Shown: positions 37,869-47,124, counted from the first letter of the stretch. The stretch: 64,000 nt of DNA from Mesobacillus jeotgali (GCF_002874535.1 NZ_CP025025.1:2837526-2901525), one strand, 5' to 3'. Made by a program: numbers and translations. Notes: generated by a model not told the origin, from the letters alone.

Positions 37869-38657
37869 TCAATCTGCTGTTTTGGAATCCGCAACCAATG
37901 TAAGTAGATGGGTCTCAGCTCTGGCTCCAAGTCTAAGAGGCACACCAGTTGTGCCATACCCATTACTGGTGAGCACCGTTGCACCATTCTTCATTTTAAT
38001 ACCACCTAATTCATAAGGACCAAACCCGAATACCCTGATCTGCCCCCCATGTGTATGCCCGCTTAAGACGAGGCTAATATTGTACTCTGGCTTGAGACTG
38101 TTAACGATGGCGGGGTTATGGCTTACAAGAATCCGGAATCCTTCTTCATCCGCATCACTTATTGCCAGGTCCAGCCTGCTTTTACCAAGACCTAAGTCAT
38201 CAATGCCTAAAATATGCAATACATCCCCAGTACCCGATTCAAATTTCACTGCTGTGTTGTCTAGTACTTTAACACCCAGGTGGTAAAGCAGTGAGTCTAG
38301 TTCATGTGAGTTGAATTCATAATCATTGTTTCCCCAGACGAAGAATACTGGGGCAATCGTTTTTAATTTTTCTATATTGGCAGACACCCTCTCCAAAGGA
38401 ACGCCTTTTTCCGCGAGATCTCCTCCAATAACCACAAGGTCGGCCTTTCCTTTCACCTCGTTGATTATTGAATCTTGAATAATCCTCTTATGGATATCTG
38501 ATATAAAAAAGATTTTGACAGACCCAAAGCTCTCCGGAAATTCCTTCAACCGGATTTCCTGATTCAGCACTCTGTCTGTAAAGGCCTGGCGATACATATA
38601 TAGTAGAAGGAAGCTGCCGATCAGCAGCATTCCGATTATAAAATAAATCAAATCCAT
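37869..38657 (-). CDS. ypbG: YpbG, membrane-anchored metallophosphoesterase
   Basis: The 262-residue product has one N-terminal membrane helix (about 2-22) and a calcineurin-like phosphoesterase domain. Metal motifs are SDIHKR, GGDLAE, WGNNDYE, SHNP and GHTHGGQ, all in the right order. It resembles the YkuE/YpbG family; the substrate is unknown. The ATG at 38657 follows GGGAGGCAGAA. Confidence 0.88.
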   Translation of the reverse strand: MDLIYFIIGMLLIGSFLLLYMYRQAFTDRVLNQEIRLKEFPESFGSVKIFFISDIHKRIIQDSIINEVKGKADLVVIGGDLAEKGVPLERVSANIEKLKTIAPVFFVWGNNDYEFNSHELDSLLYHLGVKVLDNTAVKFESGTGDVLHILGIDDLGLGKSRLDLAISDADEEGFRILVSHNPAIVNSLKPEYNISLVLSGHTHGGQIRVFGFGPYELGGIKMKNGATVLTSNGYGTTGVPLRLGARAETHLLTLVADSKTAD

Positions 38658-38680
38658 TTCTGCCTCCCGCAATACCTTAT

Positions 38681-39067
38681 CTAGCTTTCATTTGTGTCCT
38701 CTGGTGAGCTAAAAGACATCATACCATAAAGCAAGCAGAAAACGAAAAAAATTGCTGTCTGCCAAGCCCCTATAGGTGATAGCAGAAAAAATGAGCTTAG
38801 ACAGGAAATTGCTAAAATAATATCAGGTACTGTGTTTTTATATCCTTTATATGCACTTATGACAGCAACTCCCCCATCCCTGATCAATCCTCCGATTGCA
38901 TACATGCCGAATACAAGAGCCACAGCTCCGGCAAGGAACTCAAATGGATTTAATATAAACTCACCCAGGAACTCCTCGTAGTGGAACGGAAATATAGCTG
39001 AGAGAGAAATGACAAACAGGTAACCGCAAAGCAAACCAATGACCATCCTTAAAACTTTCCAAAGCAT
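38681..39067 (-). CDS. Small membrane protein, unrecognised
   Basis: From the ATG at 39067 the product has 128 residues with about four hydrophobic helices and no motif that I know. The in-frame region further upstream overlaps the end of the CBS gene and a terminator hairpin, so the long form is unlikely. The ribosome site GAAAGG lies inside the 3' arm of that hairpin (see findings). The gene ends 23 bases before ypbG and may be cotranscribed with it. Confidence 0.6.
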   Translation of the reverse strand: MLWKVLRMVIGLLCGYLFVISLSAIFPFHYEEFLGEFILNPFEFLAGAVALVFGMYAIGGLIRDGGVAVISAYKGYKNTVPDIILAISCLSSFFLLSPIGAWQTAIFFVFCLLYGMMSFSSPEDTNES

Positions 39068-39069
39068 AC

Positions 39070-39099
39070 AAAAACCTTTCATACACAATGTATGAAAGG
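39070..39099 (-). terminator. Terminator of the CBS gene, overlapping the next ribosome site
   Basis: Perfect 11-bp stem CCTTTCATACA / TGTATGAAAGG with a TTG loop, then TTTTTG on the minus strand. The 3' arm also carries the ribosome site of the 128-residue membrane protein. Confidence 0.82.
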
Positions 39100-39128
39100 C
39101 CCTTGTCTTTATTTCCGTATAGAAAAAA

Positions 39129-39761
39129 TCAAACTTCATGAATATCAAGAATGCGGAATCCTGACTCTTCCAGCTTCTTGACAAATTTGTCAATGTTGTC
39201 TTTCTTTTCTATCTTCATGACAATTCTGCGGACAAGCTTGTCTGTCTCATCAAAAGTAACCAACGAGATAATATGTTCATGGAACTGGTGAGCAATATCA
39301 GCCAGCCTTGCGATACGGCCTTCCGTTTCTACAGAAGTAAACGCAATCCTGACACCCTCTCTATGTACACCAAAAGCACTCTGGAACTGATCCAGAGCAT
39401 CAGAGCGGGTTACAGCTCCCTGGAATTTCCCATTCTCATCTATTACCGCCATTAACGGAATATCTTTCAATTTCACCAATGTTGTTTCGAAAACCTCAAT
39501 ACCATGAAGGATTTGATCCTGTAGAGTCAAGATATCCTTCGCATATTTGCTTTGTAGAAATTCATCCTTCTGTCCACCGGTATTAAAGAATTTCTGATAA
39601 ATTCCATGTCTCGTGACGACGCCTACATATTTGTCACCATCCAATACTGGAACTCCATCAATCTCATTACCATCCAACTTTTCTAACACACTTTGCAATG
39701 TCTCATCCTGTTGTACAGTAATGCATTTGTACTTCGGTATCATAATACTTTTAACAAACAT
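39129..39761 (-). CDS. CBS-pair protein with ACT-like C-terminus
   Basis: The 210-residue cytosolic protein has two CBS domains (about 7-60 and 75-132) that together form a Bateman module for an adenosyl ligand. A C-terminal ACT-like domain covers about 138-208. The layout resembles AcuB but the sequence is distinct. It is divergent from cotJABC and ends in a strong terminator. It is a sensor without an evident output partner. Confidence 0.82.
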   Translation of the reverse strand: MFVKSIMIPKYKCITVQQDETLQSVLEKLDGNEIDGVPVLDGDKYVGVVTRHGIYQKFFNTGGQKDEFLQSKYAKDILTLQDQILHGIEVFETTLVKLKDIPLMAVIDENGKFQGAVTRSDALDQFQSAFGVHREGVRIAFTSVETEGRIARLADIAHQFHEHIISLVTFDETDKLVRRIVMKIEKKDNIDKFVKKLEESGFRILDIHEV

Positions 39762-39866
39762 TCAATTCACCTCAAATTTAAAGTACTGCCATATATATAT
39801 ATAATTCTACAGATTTTTAAAAATCCCTGCCTGCCAGATAAATTTAACATGAAATGAAATTTTGCT

Positions 39867-39874
39867 CATAAAAT
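39867..39874 (+). promoter_or_regulatory. Candidate SigE -10 of cotJABC
   Basis: CATAAAAT matches CATACANT at 7 of 8 positions, 32 bases before the TTG start of cotJA. The -35 is poor, so this is tentative; cotJABC is SigE-controlled in B. subtilis. Confidence 0.35.
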
Positions 39875-39905
39875 GAAATGAAGTTCATTTAGAGGAGGGC
39901 TTAGT

Positions 39906-40136
39906 TTGTCTACACATAGAAGAGTATGGTATCCGTACGCCAGTCCCTTCGATCCTTGTCCGCCCATTAAGGCAAAAACATACTCTACACCGCCAAATTT
40001 ATTTCTGGGCTTTCAGCCGCCGAATCTAGAACAGTTCACTCCAATGCAAGCACTAAGAACAGGGACACTGTGGAAGGTTTTTTATGATCCTTGGTATTCG
40101 CCATACGAAGCTCCAAGGGAGGATGATCACTCATGA
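39906..40136 (+). CDS. cotJA: CotJA, spore coat-associated protein
   Basis: The 76-residue, proline- and tyrosine-rich protein (YASPFDPCPPI, FTPMQALRTGTLWKVFYDPW) matches CotJA. It starts with TTG after GAGGAGGG. It overlaps cotJB by 4 bases and leads the cotJABC operon. CotJ proteins are made in the mother cell and assemble into the spore coat. The location among ypb genes differs from B. subtilis. Confidence 0.9.
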   Translation: MSTHRRVWYPYASPFDPCPPIKAKTYSTPPNLFLGFQPPNLEQFTPMQALRTGTLWKVFYDPWYSPYEAPREDDHS

Positions 40137-40393
40137 AGCAGTTGCCAAAGGAATTTTATGCTGCCATGGAAGAACTTCAGGCTGTAGATTTTGTTCTTGT
40201 AGACCTCACACTGTACTTAGACACCCATCCAGAGGATTATGAAGCCATCAACCAATTCAATCATTTCGCAAAAGAAAGGCGCCGGCTAAAGAAGGTAGTT
40301 GAAAGCATGTATGGACCCCTCCAACAATATGGAAATAGCTATTCTGGATATCCATGGAACTGGGATGACGCTCCTTGGCCTTGGCAGATCTAA
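40133..40393 (+). CDS. cotJB: CotJB, spore coat protein
   Basis: The 86-residue protein has the family pattern LQAVDFVLVDLTLYLDTHP near residue 14 and the C-terminal aromatic-rich NWDDAPWPWQ. It is translationally coupled to cotJA by a 4-base overlap and followed 26 bases later by cotJC. Confidence 0.92.
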   Translation: MKQLPKEFYAAMEELQAVDFVLVDLTLYLDTHPEDYEAINQFNHFAKERRRLKKVVESMYGPLQQYGNSYSGYPWNWDDAPWPWQI

Positions 40394-40419
40394 ACTTAAT
40401 TTAGGAGGGGGTAAGGAAA

Positions 40420-40989
40420 ATGTGGCTTTATGAAAAAAAATTGCAATATCCCGTAAAAGTTAGCACCTGTAACCCCATGCTCGCTAAATTCCTGGTAGAG
40501 CAATATGGCGGTGCTGACGGAGAGCTGGCTGCAGCACTTCGATACTTAAACCAGCGTTATACTATTCCTGATAAAGTAATCGGGTTATTGACTGATATTG
40601 GTACAGAAGAATTCGCTCACTTGGAAATGATCGCCACAATGATTTACAAATTAACTAAGGACGCAACACCTGAGCAAATGAAGCAGGCTGGACTAGACGC
40701 ACACTACGCTAACCATGATAGTGCTCTTTTCTATCATAATGCCGCAGGCGTGCCATGGACTGCATCCTATATCGCTGCTAAAGGTGATCCGATTGCAGAC
40801 CTGTATGAAGATATTGCTGCGGAAGAAAAGGCAAGGGCTACTTATCAATGGATTATCAATATGAGCGATGACCCTGACCTGAATGATGGATTACGATACC
40901 TCAGGGAACGCGAAATCATCCACTCCCAACGCTTCCGTGAAGCAGTGGAAATTCTCAAGGATGAACAAGGAAAAAAGCGAGTATTCTAA
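40420..40989 (+). CDS. cotJC: CotJC, manganese-catalase-like spore coat protein
   Basis: The 189-residue four-helix-bundle protein belongs to the Mn-catalase family; candidate metal ligands are in GTEEFAHLEMI, DIAAEEKARA and REIIHSQRF. It may detoxify peroxide in the coat, but catalase activity is not certain for this family. TAGGAGGGGG precedes the ATG. A perfect 19-bp stem terminates the operon. Confidence 0.95.
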   Translation: MWLYEKKLQYPVKVSTCNPMLAKFLVEQYGGADGELAAALRYLNQRYTIPDKVIGLLTDIGTEEFAHLEMIATMIYKLTKDATPEQMKQAGLDAHYANHDSALFYHNAAGVPWTASYIAAKGDPIADLYEDIAAEEKARATYQWIINMSDDPDLNDGLRYLREREIIHSQRFREAVEILKDEQGKKRVF

Positions 40990-41030
40990 AATAAATAGAA
41001 GCATCCGTTTTGGATGCTTCTATTTATTTT
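40988..41030. terminator. Bidirectional terminator between cotJC and ypbF
   Basis: Perfect 19-bp stem (40988-41006 with 41012-41030) and a 5-base loop; T-rich on the 3' side of both strands. It overlaps the last codons of ypbF. Confidence 0.92.
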
Positions 41031-41478
41031 CGTGAAACAAATTAATATCAAACTTTTTCTTCATCATATCAAACACTATATGGCGGTTCTTCCACTCTTC
41101 TTCTTTTTTCCATAAATCCTTACTTCGGTCTACTATTTCACAACGAAGCGCCTGGTATTCTTTCTCTGCCTTTTCACGCTTCTCCTTAAACAGGATCATC
41201 AACCCATATGTCCCGACAGTCAAGATGAGAAAATATAAATTCGCGGAATTCTGGACATACACCGAAAAAATCTCAGCGAAAGAATAAGAATACGGCTTTA
41301 ACACCGTAATATAAAGATAGTAGAAATAGATAGATATCAACCCAATCGTCACCCATACTGACATAAGATGGCGGGATTTATACCGGTCAAACTTTTTCTT
41401 CCGGTCAATTACATTCTGAAGCATCCTTTTAGTTGCAGGATCCGTACGATCATCCAGGTTCTCGATTTCCTGTTCCAT
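41020..41478 (-). CDS. ypbF: YpbF, DUF2663 membrane protein
   Basis: The 152-residue protein has two membrane helices (about 41-60 and 78-96) and charged, probably coiled-coil tails. It matches YpbF (DUF2663) in length and position next to ypbE. Function unknown. The last codons lie in the terminator stem shared with cotJC. Confidence 0.78.
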   Translation of the reverse strand: MEQEIENLDDRTDPATKRMLQNVIDRKKKFDRYKSRHLMSVWVTIGLISIYFYYLYITVLKPYSYSFAEIFSVYVQNSANLYFLILTVGTYGLMILFKEKREKAEKEYQALRCEIVDRSKDLWKKEEEWKNRHIVFDMMKKKFDINLFHENK

Positions 41479-41752
41479 GGCAAGCCCTCCCCTTTTTATA
41501 AAACTCTTTTCTCAAACTTCATTGCTATTGACAACAAAACAGGATTGGATAATCTATATTTCTTCACAAACAATTAAAGCTTATTATGAGAAAAGAGCTT
41601 GCAAACTTGATACCGAACTACAAATTGGCTTTTTATCAAGTTAAAATCGGCTTTAGGATTTAACAACAATCTTTACGAAAACAGCCTTTTATAATTTTTA
41701 TGAACTTGTCCATGGAGTTATGATATTGATCCAAAAATAAGACTGTAAACAA
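41479..41752. other. ypbE-ypbF intergenic region
   Basis: An AT-rich stretch without a recognisable gene. Together with the ypbE terminator it makes a gap of about 380 bases. Confidence 0.4.
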
Positions 41753-41793
41753 GAAAAAACCGGACCACTTCCATAAATATGGACTGAATCCGG
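41753..41793 (-). terminator. Intrinsic terminator of ypbE
   Basis: Minus-strand CCGGA / TCCGG outer stem and CCATATTTATGG inner stem, then TTTTTTC. Confidence 0.7.
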
Positions 41794-41862
41794 CTTTTTC
41801 CCTTTGGTCCTCAAGAAAATCTAAAAGACAGCAAATATCAATAAGTCTCTTTTTCACTCTGA

Positions 41863-42597
41863 CTAATTTTTGATAGGTATCTTTAACACTTGTCCTGCCT
41901 GAATTTCATTTCCCTGGATGTTGTTAGCTTTTTTTATGATTGGGATGCCTTCCTGGGATTTATAATATGTCATCGCCACTCTGAATAATGTTTCATTCGG
42001 TTTGACAGTATGATAAACGATCTTTTCACCGCTTGCGGATTCGGCTTCACCTGTTGGTTTGGTGCCTTCTGTGTCTGCTTGCTCATTCTCAGACTCGGCA
42101 GAAGCTGTTAAGTTTCCGCCTTCTTTATCATCACTGTCACCAGAGGCTTCCGCAGTGTTTTTGTCCCCGTTGCTTGATGGAGCAGGCCCGGCTGCCACAA
42201 CATCGATTTCCTTTGGATCAGCAATTTCTTCATAAGATGGTGCCTCTTGGTCTTCTACTTGGTCCTCACCTTTTCCATCATCCCGACTTTCCACATTGAT
42301 CATTTCCACTCCGGCACGTTCCAGCGACTTATTCAAAGGCATCTTAGTGCCATCCAAATACGAGATAATGCTAAAAAAAGAAATAGGCAGCAAGATGAAA
42401 AACAGAGCCATCAACCTTATGACAGGATATTTTACTTTGACCTTGGTTTTTTTCTGTTTTTGCTTGTGCATCTCACTTCTTGGAGGAAGGGATTCCTTTT
42501 TCTCAACAGTATGCTCAGATTTGCGCTCTACTTTCTTTCTCAGCCTCTCCGCCTGGTCCCTTATAGGTTTTTCCTTATTCACTGTCTGTACCCCCAA
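41863..42597 (-). CDS. ypbE: YpbE, single-pass protein with C-terminal LysM
   Basis: The 244-residue protein has a basic cytosolic N-terminus (about 1-55), one membrane helix near 58-78, a long acidic Ser/Glu/Asp-rich linker, and a LysM domain at about 195-243 (YHTVKPNETLFRVAMTYY ... VLKIP). The layout places LysM outside, bound to peptidoglycan. It overlaps ypbD by 23 bases. Confidence 0.85.
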   Translation of the reverse strand: MGVQTVNKEKPIRDQAERLRKKVERKSEHTVEKKESLPPRSEMHKQKQKKTKVKVKYPVIRLMALFFILLPISFFSIISYLDGTKMPLNKSLERAGVEMINVESRDDGKGEDQVEDQEAPSYEEIADPKEIDVVAAGPAPSSNGDKNTAEASGDSDDKEGGNLTASAESENEQADTEGTKPTGEAESASGEKIVYHTVKPNETLFRVAMTYYKSQEGIPIIKKANNIQGNEIQAGQVLKIPIKN

Positions 42598-43177
42598 TTG
42601 TTGCTTGAGTCCTGAATTTAATGATCAAACCTAAAATAAAATCAATGATAAAATGCATCACAATGGTTACAACTAGATTATTTGTCATCATATAAATATA
42701 GCCAATCAAGAAACTCAATAAAATGATATTAGTAAACAAAAACCAATTAAACAGATAGCGGTAATGAACTACTGCGAAAATCAGGCTAGATATGATCAAC
42801 CCTGTGTTTGTCTGAATGACTCCCCTAAAAAGGATTTCCTCACTGATTGCTACCATCGCCGCAATAAGCATGATTTGAAATACACTTCTATTTCTAAATA
42901 TTCTTTCGTTCAAACCTCCATCGTCATAGTACGACTTTGGCAGATATTTCATAAGGGTGAAGTCCAAAGCCACGACTGCCAGACCAGCAACTAACCCAAT
43001 CGATAAAATGTTCCAATCGCCCCAAATAAATAATCCTTTGAATTCAGTCAAGCTATCAAACAATATCATACCTAATATAGTTGAAATCGTTAATAGTAAA
43101 ATTTGCGTAGCAACTAAGTGGAAAAGCAGTTCTTTTTCAGTAAGCCCTGCCACAGTTTCCCTATATTCATCTTTCAT
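42575..43177 (-). CDS. ypbD: YpbD, CPBP-family intramembrane metalloprotease
   Basis: The 200-residue protein has about six membrane helices and the CPBP/Abi glutamic protease motif SEEILFRGVIQ (EExxxR) near residue 112, with downstream FAVVHYRY and MHFIIDF histidine motifs. It probably cleaves a membrane substrate; which is unknown. It overlaps recS by one base and ypbE by 23 bases, in one operon. Confidence 0.9.
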   Translation of the reverse strand: MKDEYRETVAGLTEKELLFHLVATQILLLTISTILGMILFDSLTEFKGLFIWGDWNILSIGLVAGLAVVALDFTLMKYLPKSYYDDGGLNERIFRNRSVFQIMLIAAMVAISEEILFRGVIQTNTGLIISSLIFAVVHYRYLFNWFLFTNIILLSFLIGYIYMMTNNLVVTIVMHFIIDFILGLIIKFRTQATIGGTDSE

Positions 43178-44676
43178 TATATCCGCTCTCTCATCAATAG
43201 GATTGCAGCCAATTCCTGCTTCCAGTCCACCGCAGCTGGCGATAGTTCACTGGATGGTTCGGTTTCTTTATAATGGTCCATTTCTATTCCACAGCTGATG
43301 CAGCAATTCCGTGGCCGTTCTTGCAATTCTTCGCCGAACATTTCCAAAATAACTTTCCTCTTACATTCCCTGGTATGAATCCAACCAAGCATCTTCTTAA
43401 TTTTGGTATTTTTAACCTCCAAGCGATTTTCGATCAATTGGAGGAGACTCTGTTTATCCATCTTATAATCCAGCGCTTCAATATTACAGAGGTAATCTTC
43501 GACAATCCTCCATTGAATCTCGGTGAAGCCGCATATCACTGATAGGTCTTCGGCGCGGTCGGCAAGATCTTTATAAGCAATTTGGTTATCGATTAAAAAT
43601 GCAAACAGCCTTTCAATCTGATATTGATCAGGGAGCTCACCTTCAGCGAGCTGATAAGCAAGTTGTTCGTCTCCTGGCGAGTATATCAGGATGGCAATTG
43701 AATCGCGGCCATCTCTTGCCGCTCTTCCTATTTCCTGAAGGTAGGACTCTATTTGCATAGGCATGTGAAAATGAATCACATACCGGACATTTTCTTTATT
43801 GATTCCCATTCCAAAAGCGCTGGTAGCACATACGACGTCAAGTTGACCATTGATGAATTGCTGCTGTATGAGGACCCGGCTTTCTGAGTCCAGTCCACCA
43901 TGATATGCCATGGTATTCTTGATTCCTTTTTCTCTCATATGCATTGCAGTTTGCTCAGCGACTTTTTTGCTGGAAAAATAAATAATCCCTGGCCCCTTTA
44001 AATATTTCACCAGCTCAACTACCCGGTCCAGCTTATCCTGAAAGGCAGATGCAAACTCCAAAGCTAGTGAAATAGCAGGGCGGTCTACAGAATAGACAAC
44101 CTCATTCCAATCTCCTAAATGGAGCTTTTCGGCAATATCCTTTCGAACTTCTTTTGACGCCGTGGCTGTTAGCGCAAGCGTCAATGGTTGTCCAAGCTTC
44201 TCCCTGAATTCTCCAAGCTTGAGGTAGTCCGGCCTAAAATCGTATCCCCATTGAGAGATACAGTGTGCCTCATCCACAACGAACAGTGATAAAGACAATT
44301 TCCTGATCCGATTCAATACAGATTCAATCCCGAGCATTTCTGGAGATATGAAAATAAACCGAAACCTTTCAAGTTCTTCCAGGGCTTTGGCCTTTTGCTG
44401 TGGTGACAAAAAGGAATTCAAGGCAATCACTCTCTTTTCACCCATTGCCATCATTTGCTCAACCTGATCCTGCATGAGGGACAGCAGCGGTGAAACAATC
44501 AAGACCGGCCCGTCCACTAGATAGCCCGGAAGTTGGTAGCACAGGGACTTTCCCGTTCCAGTTGGCAACATAGAGATCGTATGTCTTACTTTTAAAACGG
44601 ATTCAATCGTTTCTTCCTGCCCTGGACGGAACTCCTCGAACTTAAAATGCTTTTTTAAATATCTTTTTAACTCCAT
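43177..44676 (-). CDS. recS: RecS, RecQ-family DNA helicase
   Basis: This ATP-dependent 3'-5' helicase works in recombination and repair. The 499-residue protein has Walker A TGTGKSLCYQLP near residue 38, DEAH near 135 and helicase motif VI QEIGRAARDGRDS near 325. A C-terminal Cys-rich zinc region (near 437-465) is followed by a short tail. It lacks the HRDC domain of full RecQ, as in B. subtilis RecS. It overlaps ypbB by 10 bases. Confidence 0.95.
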   Translation of the reverse strand: MELKRYLKKHFKFEEFRPGQEETIESVLKVRHTISMLPTGTGKSLCYQLPGYLVDGPVLIVSPLLSLMQDQVEQMMAMGEKRVIALNSFLSPQQKAKALEELERFRFIFISPEMLGIESVLNRIRKLSLSLFVVDEAHCISQWGYDFRPDYLKLGEFREKLGQPLTLALTATASKEVRKDIAEKLHLGDWNEVVYSVDRPAISLALEFASAFQDKLDRVVELVKYLKGPGIIYFSSKKVAEQTAMHMREKGIKNTMAYHGGLDSESRVLIQQQFINGQLDVVCATSAFGMGINKENVRYVIHFHMPMQIESYLQEIGRAARDGRDSIAILIYSPGDEQLAYQLAEGELPDQYQIERLFAFLIDNQIAYKDLADRAEDLSVICGFTEIQWRIVEDYLCNIEALDYKMDKQSLLQLIENRLEVKNTKIKKMLGWIHTRECKRKVILEMFGEELQERPRNCCISCGIEMDHYKETEPSSELSPAAVDWKQELAAILLMRERI

Positions 44677-45728
44677 TCCACATCACCATATTTAGCCAGA
44701 ACAAGCCTGATTTCAAAATAGGAAGCATCAGCCACTTGTTCTTTGATTTGCTTTAACTTTTTAGCAGAATTCCGCTGTGCTGCCTGTAGAATGCTTTCCC
44801 TTTTATTCAGAGGAACATAGTGATCTATATTGAACTCCTTGATAGAGAGAGCAATTTCCACAACATGATCCTCGATAGTGCTTTGTTTTAGATTTCGGAC
44901 AGCCGCTATCTCTTCCAGGGTGTAACCCTTCTGCATTAATTTATATGTCTTATCTGTCGAAATCGTCAAAGGAACGTTACGCTCTGCCTTCCTGATCAAT
45001 CCATTAAGTAATGGATAAGCTTCTGAATTCCCCAGGACCTTATCAAACATTGCATGCAAGCAATTCAGGAATTCGAAATGATAGTGAGCTGGTTCCAGTC
45101 CAATCCATTCGGCAGCCTGCATAGTCGTCAAACCAATTTTCCTGTAGCCTGTCAACCTTAAAACAACCAGTTCGGGCTTTGTCTTTTCATTGTCCAGTGC
45201 ACATATAAGCTCACCATACAGCCTTTCTGCCAGCTTATATCGATCTTCATTTTGTTGCTTAATGTATTGTTTTACCCAGGTAAGGGTTTCTCGCTTATTC
45301 CTGACAGGTATAAAGGAGCGTTCTTGGTTAATCAGATTTGAACTCACCTGAATAAGCAACGTTAACCTCTCCCAAAAAGTATCAGTCACCTGGTGATATT
45401 TCCAGCCATTTAGATAGTCAGGAAGCCTGTATTTAGACAACTCCTGTTCCAGGGTGGCTTCGCCCTTTCCTGTTAACATTACCTTCGTATCTGCTATTTC
45501 CTCCACCAGCCCTCTATGCTGCAGCCGGTTAATCATTTTTTCTAGTCCTTCTCGAGTAACTGAGGGATATGTATGAAAGTATGGGGTGATCTTATATAAA
45601 TGAGCGTCCTGAATCGTCTGGGAGGAACGCTTTCCCTGTAAAAGGTGAAATAACGAATAGATGGTTCTTTCACCATTGATCCGTTTCAATATTGATAAAA
45701 CAACTGTCTCCAAATACGTTATCCCCAT
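44667..45728 (-). CDS. ypbB: YpbB, helix-turn-helix protein paired with RecS
   Basis: The 353-residue protein is helix-rich, and its C-terminal third holds an HTH_40-type domain (GYTLEEIAAVRNLKQSTIEDHV). This is the helix-turn-helix often linked to RecQ helicases. It is cotranscribed and overlapping with recS, so a DNA-targeting role for the helicase is likely. The ATG at 45728 has AAAGGTG upstream; an earlier in-frame ATG lacks a site. Confidence 0.85.
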   Translation of the reverse strand: MGITYLETVVLSILKRINGERTIYSLFHLLQGKRSSQTIQDAHLYKITPYFHTYPSVTREGLEKMINRLQHRGLVEEIADTKVMLTGKGEATLEQELSKYRLPDYLNGWKYHQVTDTFWERLTLLIQVSSNLINQERSFIPVRNKRETLTWVKQYIKQQNEDRYKLAERLYGELICALDNEKTKPELVVLRLTGYRKIGLTTMQAAEWIGLEPAHYHFEFLNCLHAMFDKVLGNSEAYPLLNGLIRKAERNVPLTISTDKTYKLMQKGYTLEEIAAVRNLKQSTIEDHVVEIALSIKEFNIDHYVPLNKRESILQAAQRNSAKKLKQIKEQVADASYFEIRLVLAKYGDVEWS

Positions 45729-45902
45729 AACATCACCTTTGAATGAAAAATTAAGCAAAGGGCACGATAATATTCGGCGCCCACTATAGCAGAAAAATAA
45801 TATACCATTATTTTAACATGAAAATATCCAGTGAAATGTTTTATTTTCAACGAAAAAACCATTCAATGCCTTGTGTGATAAGCATTCTCAATACTTTTTT
45901 TA

Positions 45903-45931
45903 TTGAAATGTTGGCGATACAGTTTTACAAT
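45903..45931 (+). promoter_or_regulatory. SigA promoter of fer
   Basis: TTGAAA, a 17-base spacer and TACAAT, about 75 bases before the ferredoxin start. Confidence 0.65.
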
Positions 45932-45985
45932 AGGTATGAGGAATACGTTTTCACTATTTTAGTGAAAACAGCATATTATTGTTAA

Positions 45986-46255
<270 letters not shown>

Positions 46256-46265
46256 AGAAATACAT

Positions 46266-46296
46266 AATTCCCGCTTATAAGCGGGAATTTTTTTTA
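46266..46296 (+). terminator. Intrinsic terminator of fer
   Basis: Perfect 11-bp stem AATTCCCGCTT / AAGCGGGAATT with a 2-base loop on paper, followed by TTTTTTT. Confidence 0.92.
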
Positions 46297-46382
46297 TAGA
46301 GCTGTTTGCTTTTTATCTGCTACGAACTATAACATTTGCGTAGATAGCTCAGGTTTTACTCAATATCTTTTTTAGCCAACTA

Positions 46383-46417
46383 TAAATTAAAAAGCAACGG
46401 TGCAGGCCGTTGCTTTT
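46383..46417 (-). terminator. Intrinsic terminator of ribU
   Basis: Perfect 11-bp stem AAAAGCAACGG / CCGTTGCTTTT with a 6-base loop, then TAATTT on the minus strand. Confidence 0.85.
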
Positions 46418-46437
46418 GTATAATATCTCATATGAGT

Positions 46438-47019
46438 TTATGCACTTTTGAATGTTTGCTGTCTCTCAATCCATGTTTTCATCCTTGTGAACATCAGCAT
46501 GAAAATGACAGACATCAGTATGCCTTTAACGAAATTGAATGGTAGAATCCCTGCAACAATCATAGCCCTTGCTTCCGGTCCAGACATTGCTGGCATGTTC
46601 AAGAACAATGTGTAGGCAGGAAGGAAAACGTAGTAATTAAGGATACTCATCAGGATAGCCATACTTGCTGTCCCAGCCACTAAGGCAAACGTCATTCCTC
46701 TATTGGATTTCATCCGTTGATAAATATAGTAAGTTGGCAGAATGAATAAAACTCCTGCAACAAAGTTGGCAGCATGGCCTACTGGTACACCAGTATCACT
46801 GCCTGTCATGAAATAATCAAGCGTATTCTTCAAGAATTCTACTAAAATACCAGCTACCGGACCAAAAATCAACGCAGCAATCAATGCAGGAAGATCGCTG
46901 AAATCGACCATTAAAAATTTCGGGAACGGCGGCAGCGGAAAATTCAGCAGCATCAATACATAAGAGATACTGCTCAGCATACCAATTGATACCATTGCTT
47001 TAACACTAAATTTTTTCAT
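46438..47019 (-). CDS. ribU: RibU (YpaA), riboflavin ECF-transporter S component
   Basis: This 193-residue membrane protein binds riboflavin for an energy-coupling-factor transporter. Six hydrophobic helices are evident, with the family segments FPKFLMVDFSDLPALIAALIFGP near residue 31 and GHAANFVAGVLF near 80. The ATG at 47019 follows AAGGAGAGAGG. An FMN riboswitch with a terminator lies in its leader, so it is shut off by FMN. Confidence 0.95.
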   Translation of the reverse strand: MKKFSVKAMVSIGMLSSISYVLMLLNFPLPPFPKFLMVDFSDLPALIAALIFGPVAGILVEFLKNTLDYFMTGSDTGVPVGHAANFVAGVLFILPTYYIYQRMKSNRGMTFALVAGTASMAILMSILNYYVFLPAYTLFLNMPAMSGPEARAMIVAGILPFNFVKGILMSVIFMLMFTRMKTWIERQQTFKSA

Positions 47020-47090
47020 TTTTCCTCTCTCCTTATAGAGATCCATCTCACATAAAGAAGAAAGATTCAGCATCACATACCCGTAACAAA

Positions 47091-47124
47091 TAAAACCCCC
47101 AAGTTCTGAGCTTGAGGGAGTTTT
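47091..47124 (-). terminator. Riboswitch-controlled terminator before ribU
   Basis: Minus-strand AAAACTCCCTCAAG / CTTGGGGGTTTT stem (one mismatch) followed by ATTTG. It lies between the FMN aptamer and the ribU start and is the likely off-switch. Confidence 0.75.

Noticed and set aside
41660-41857. 65-codon frame downstream of ypbE
   Set aside because: It contains the ypbE terminator hairpin and starts at a GTG with no ribosome site.
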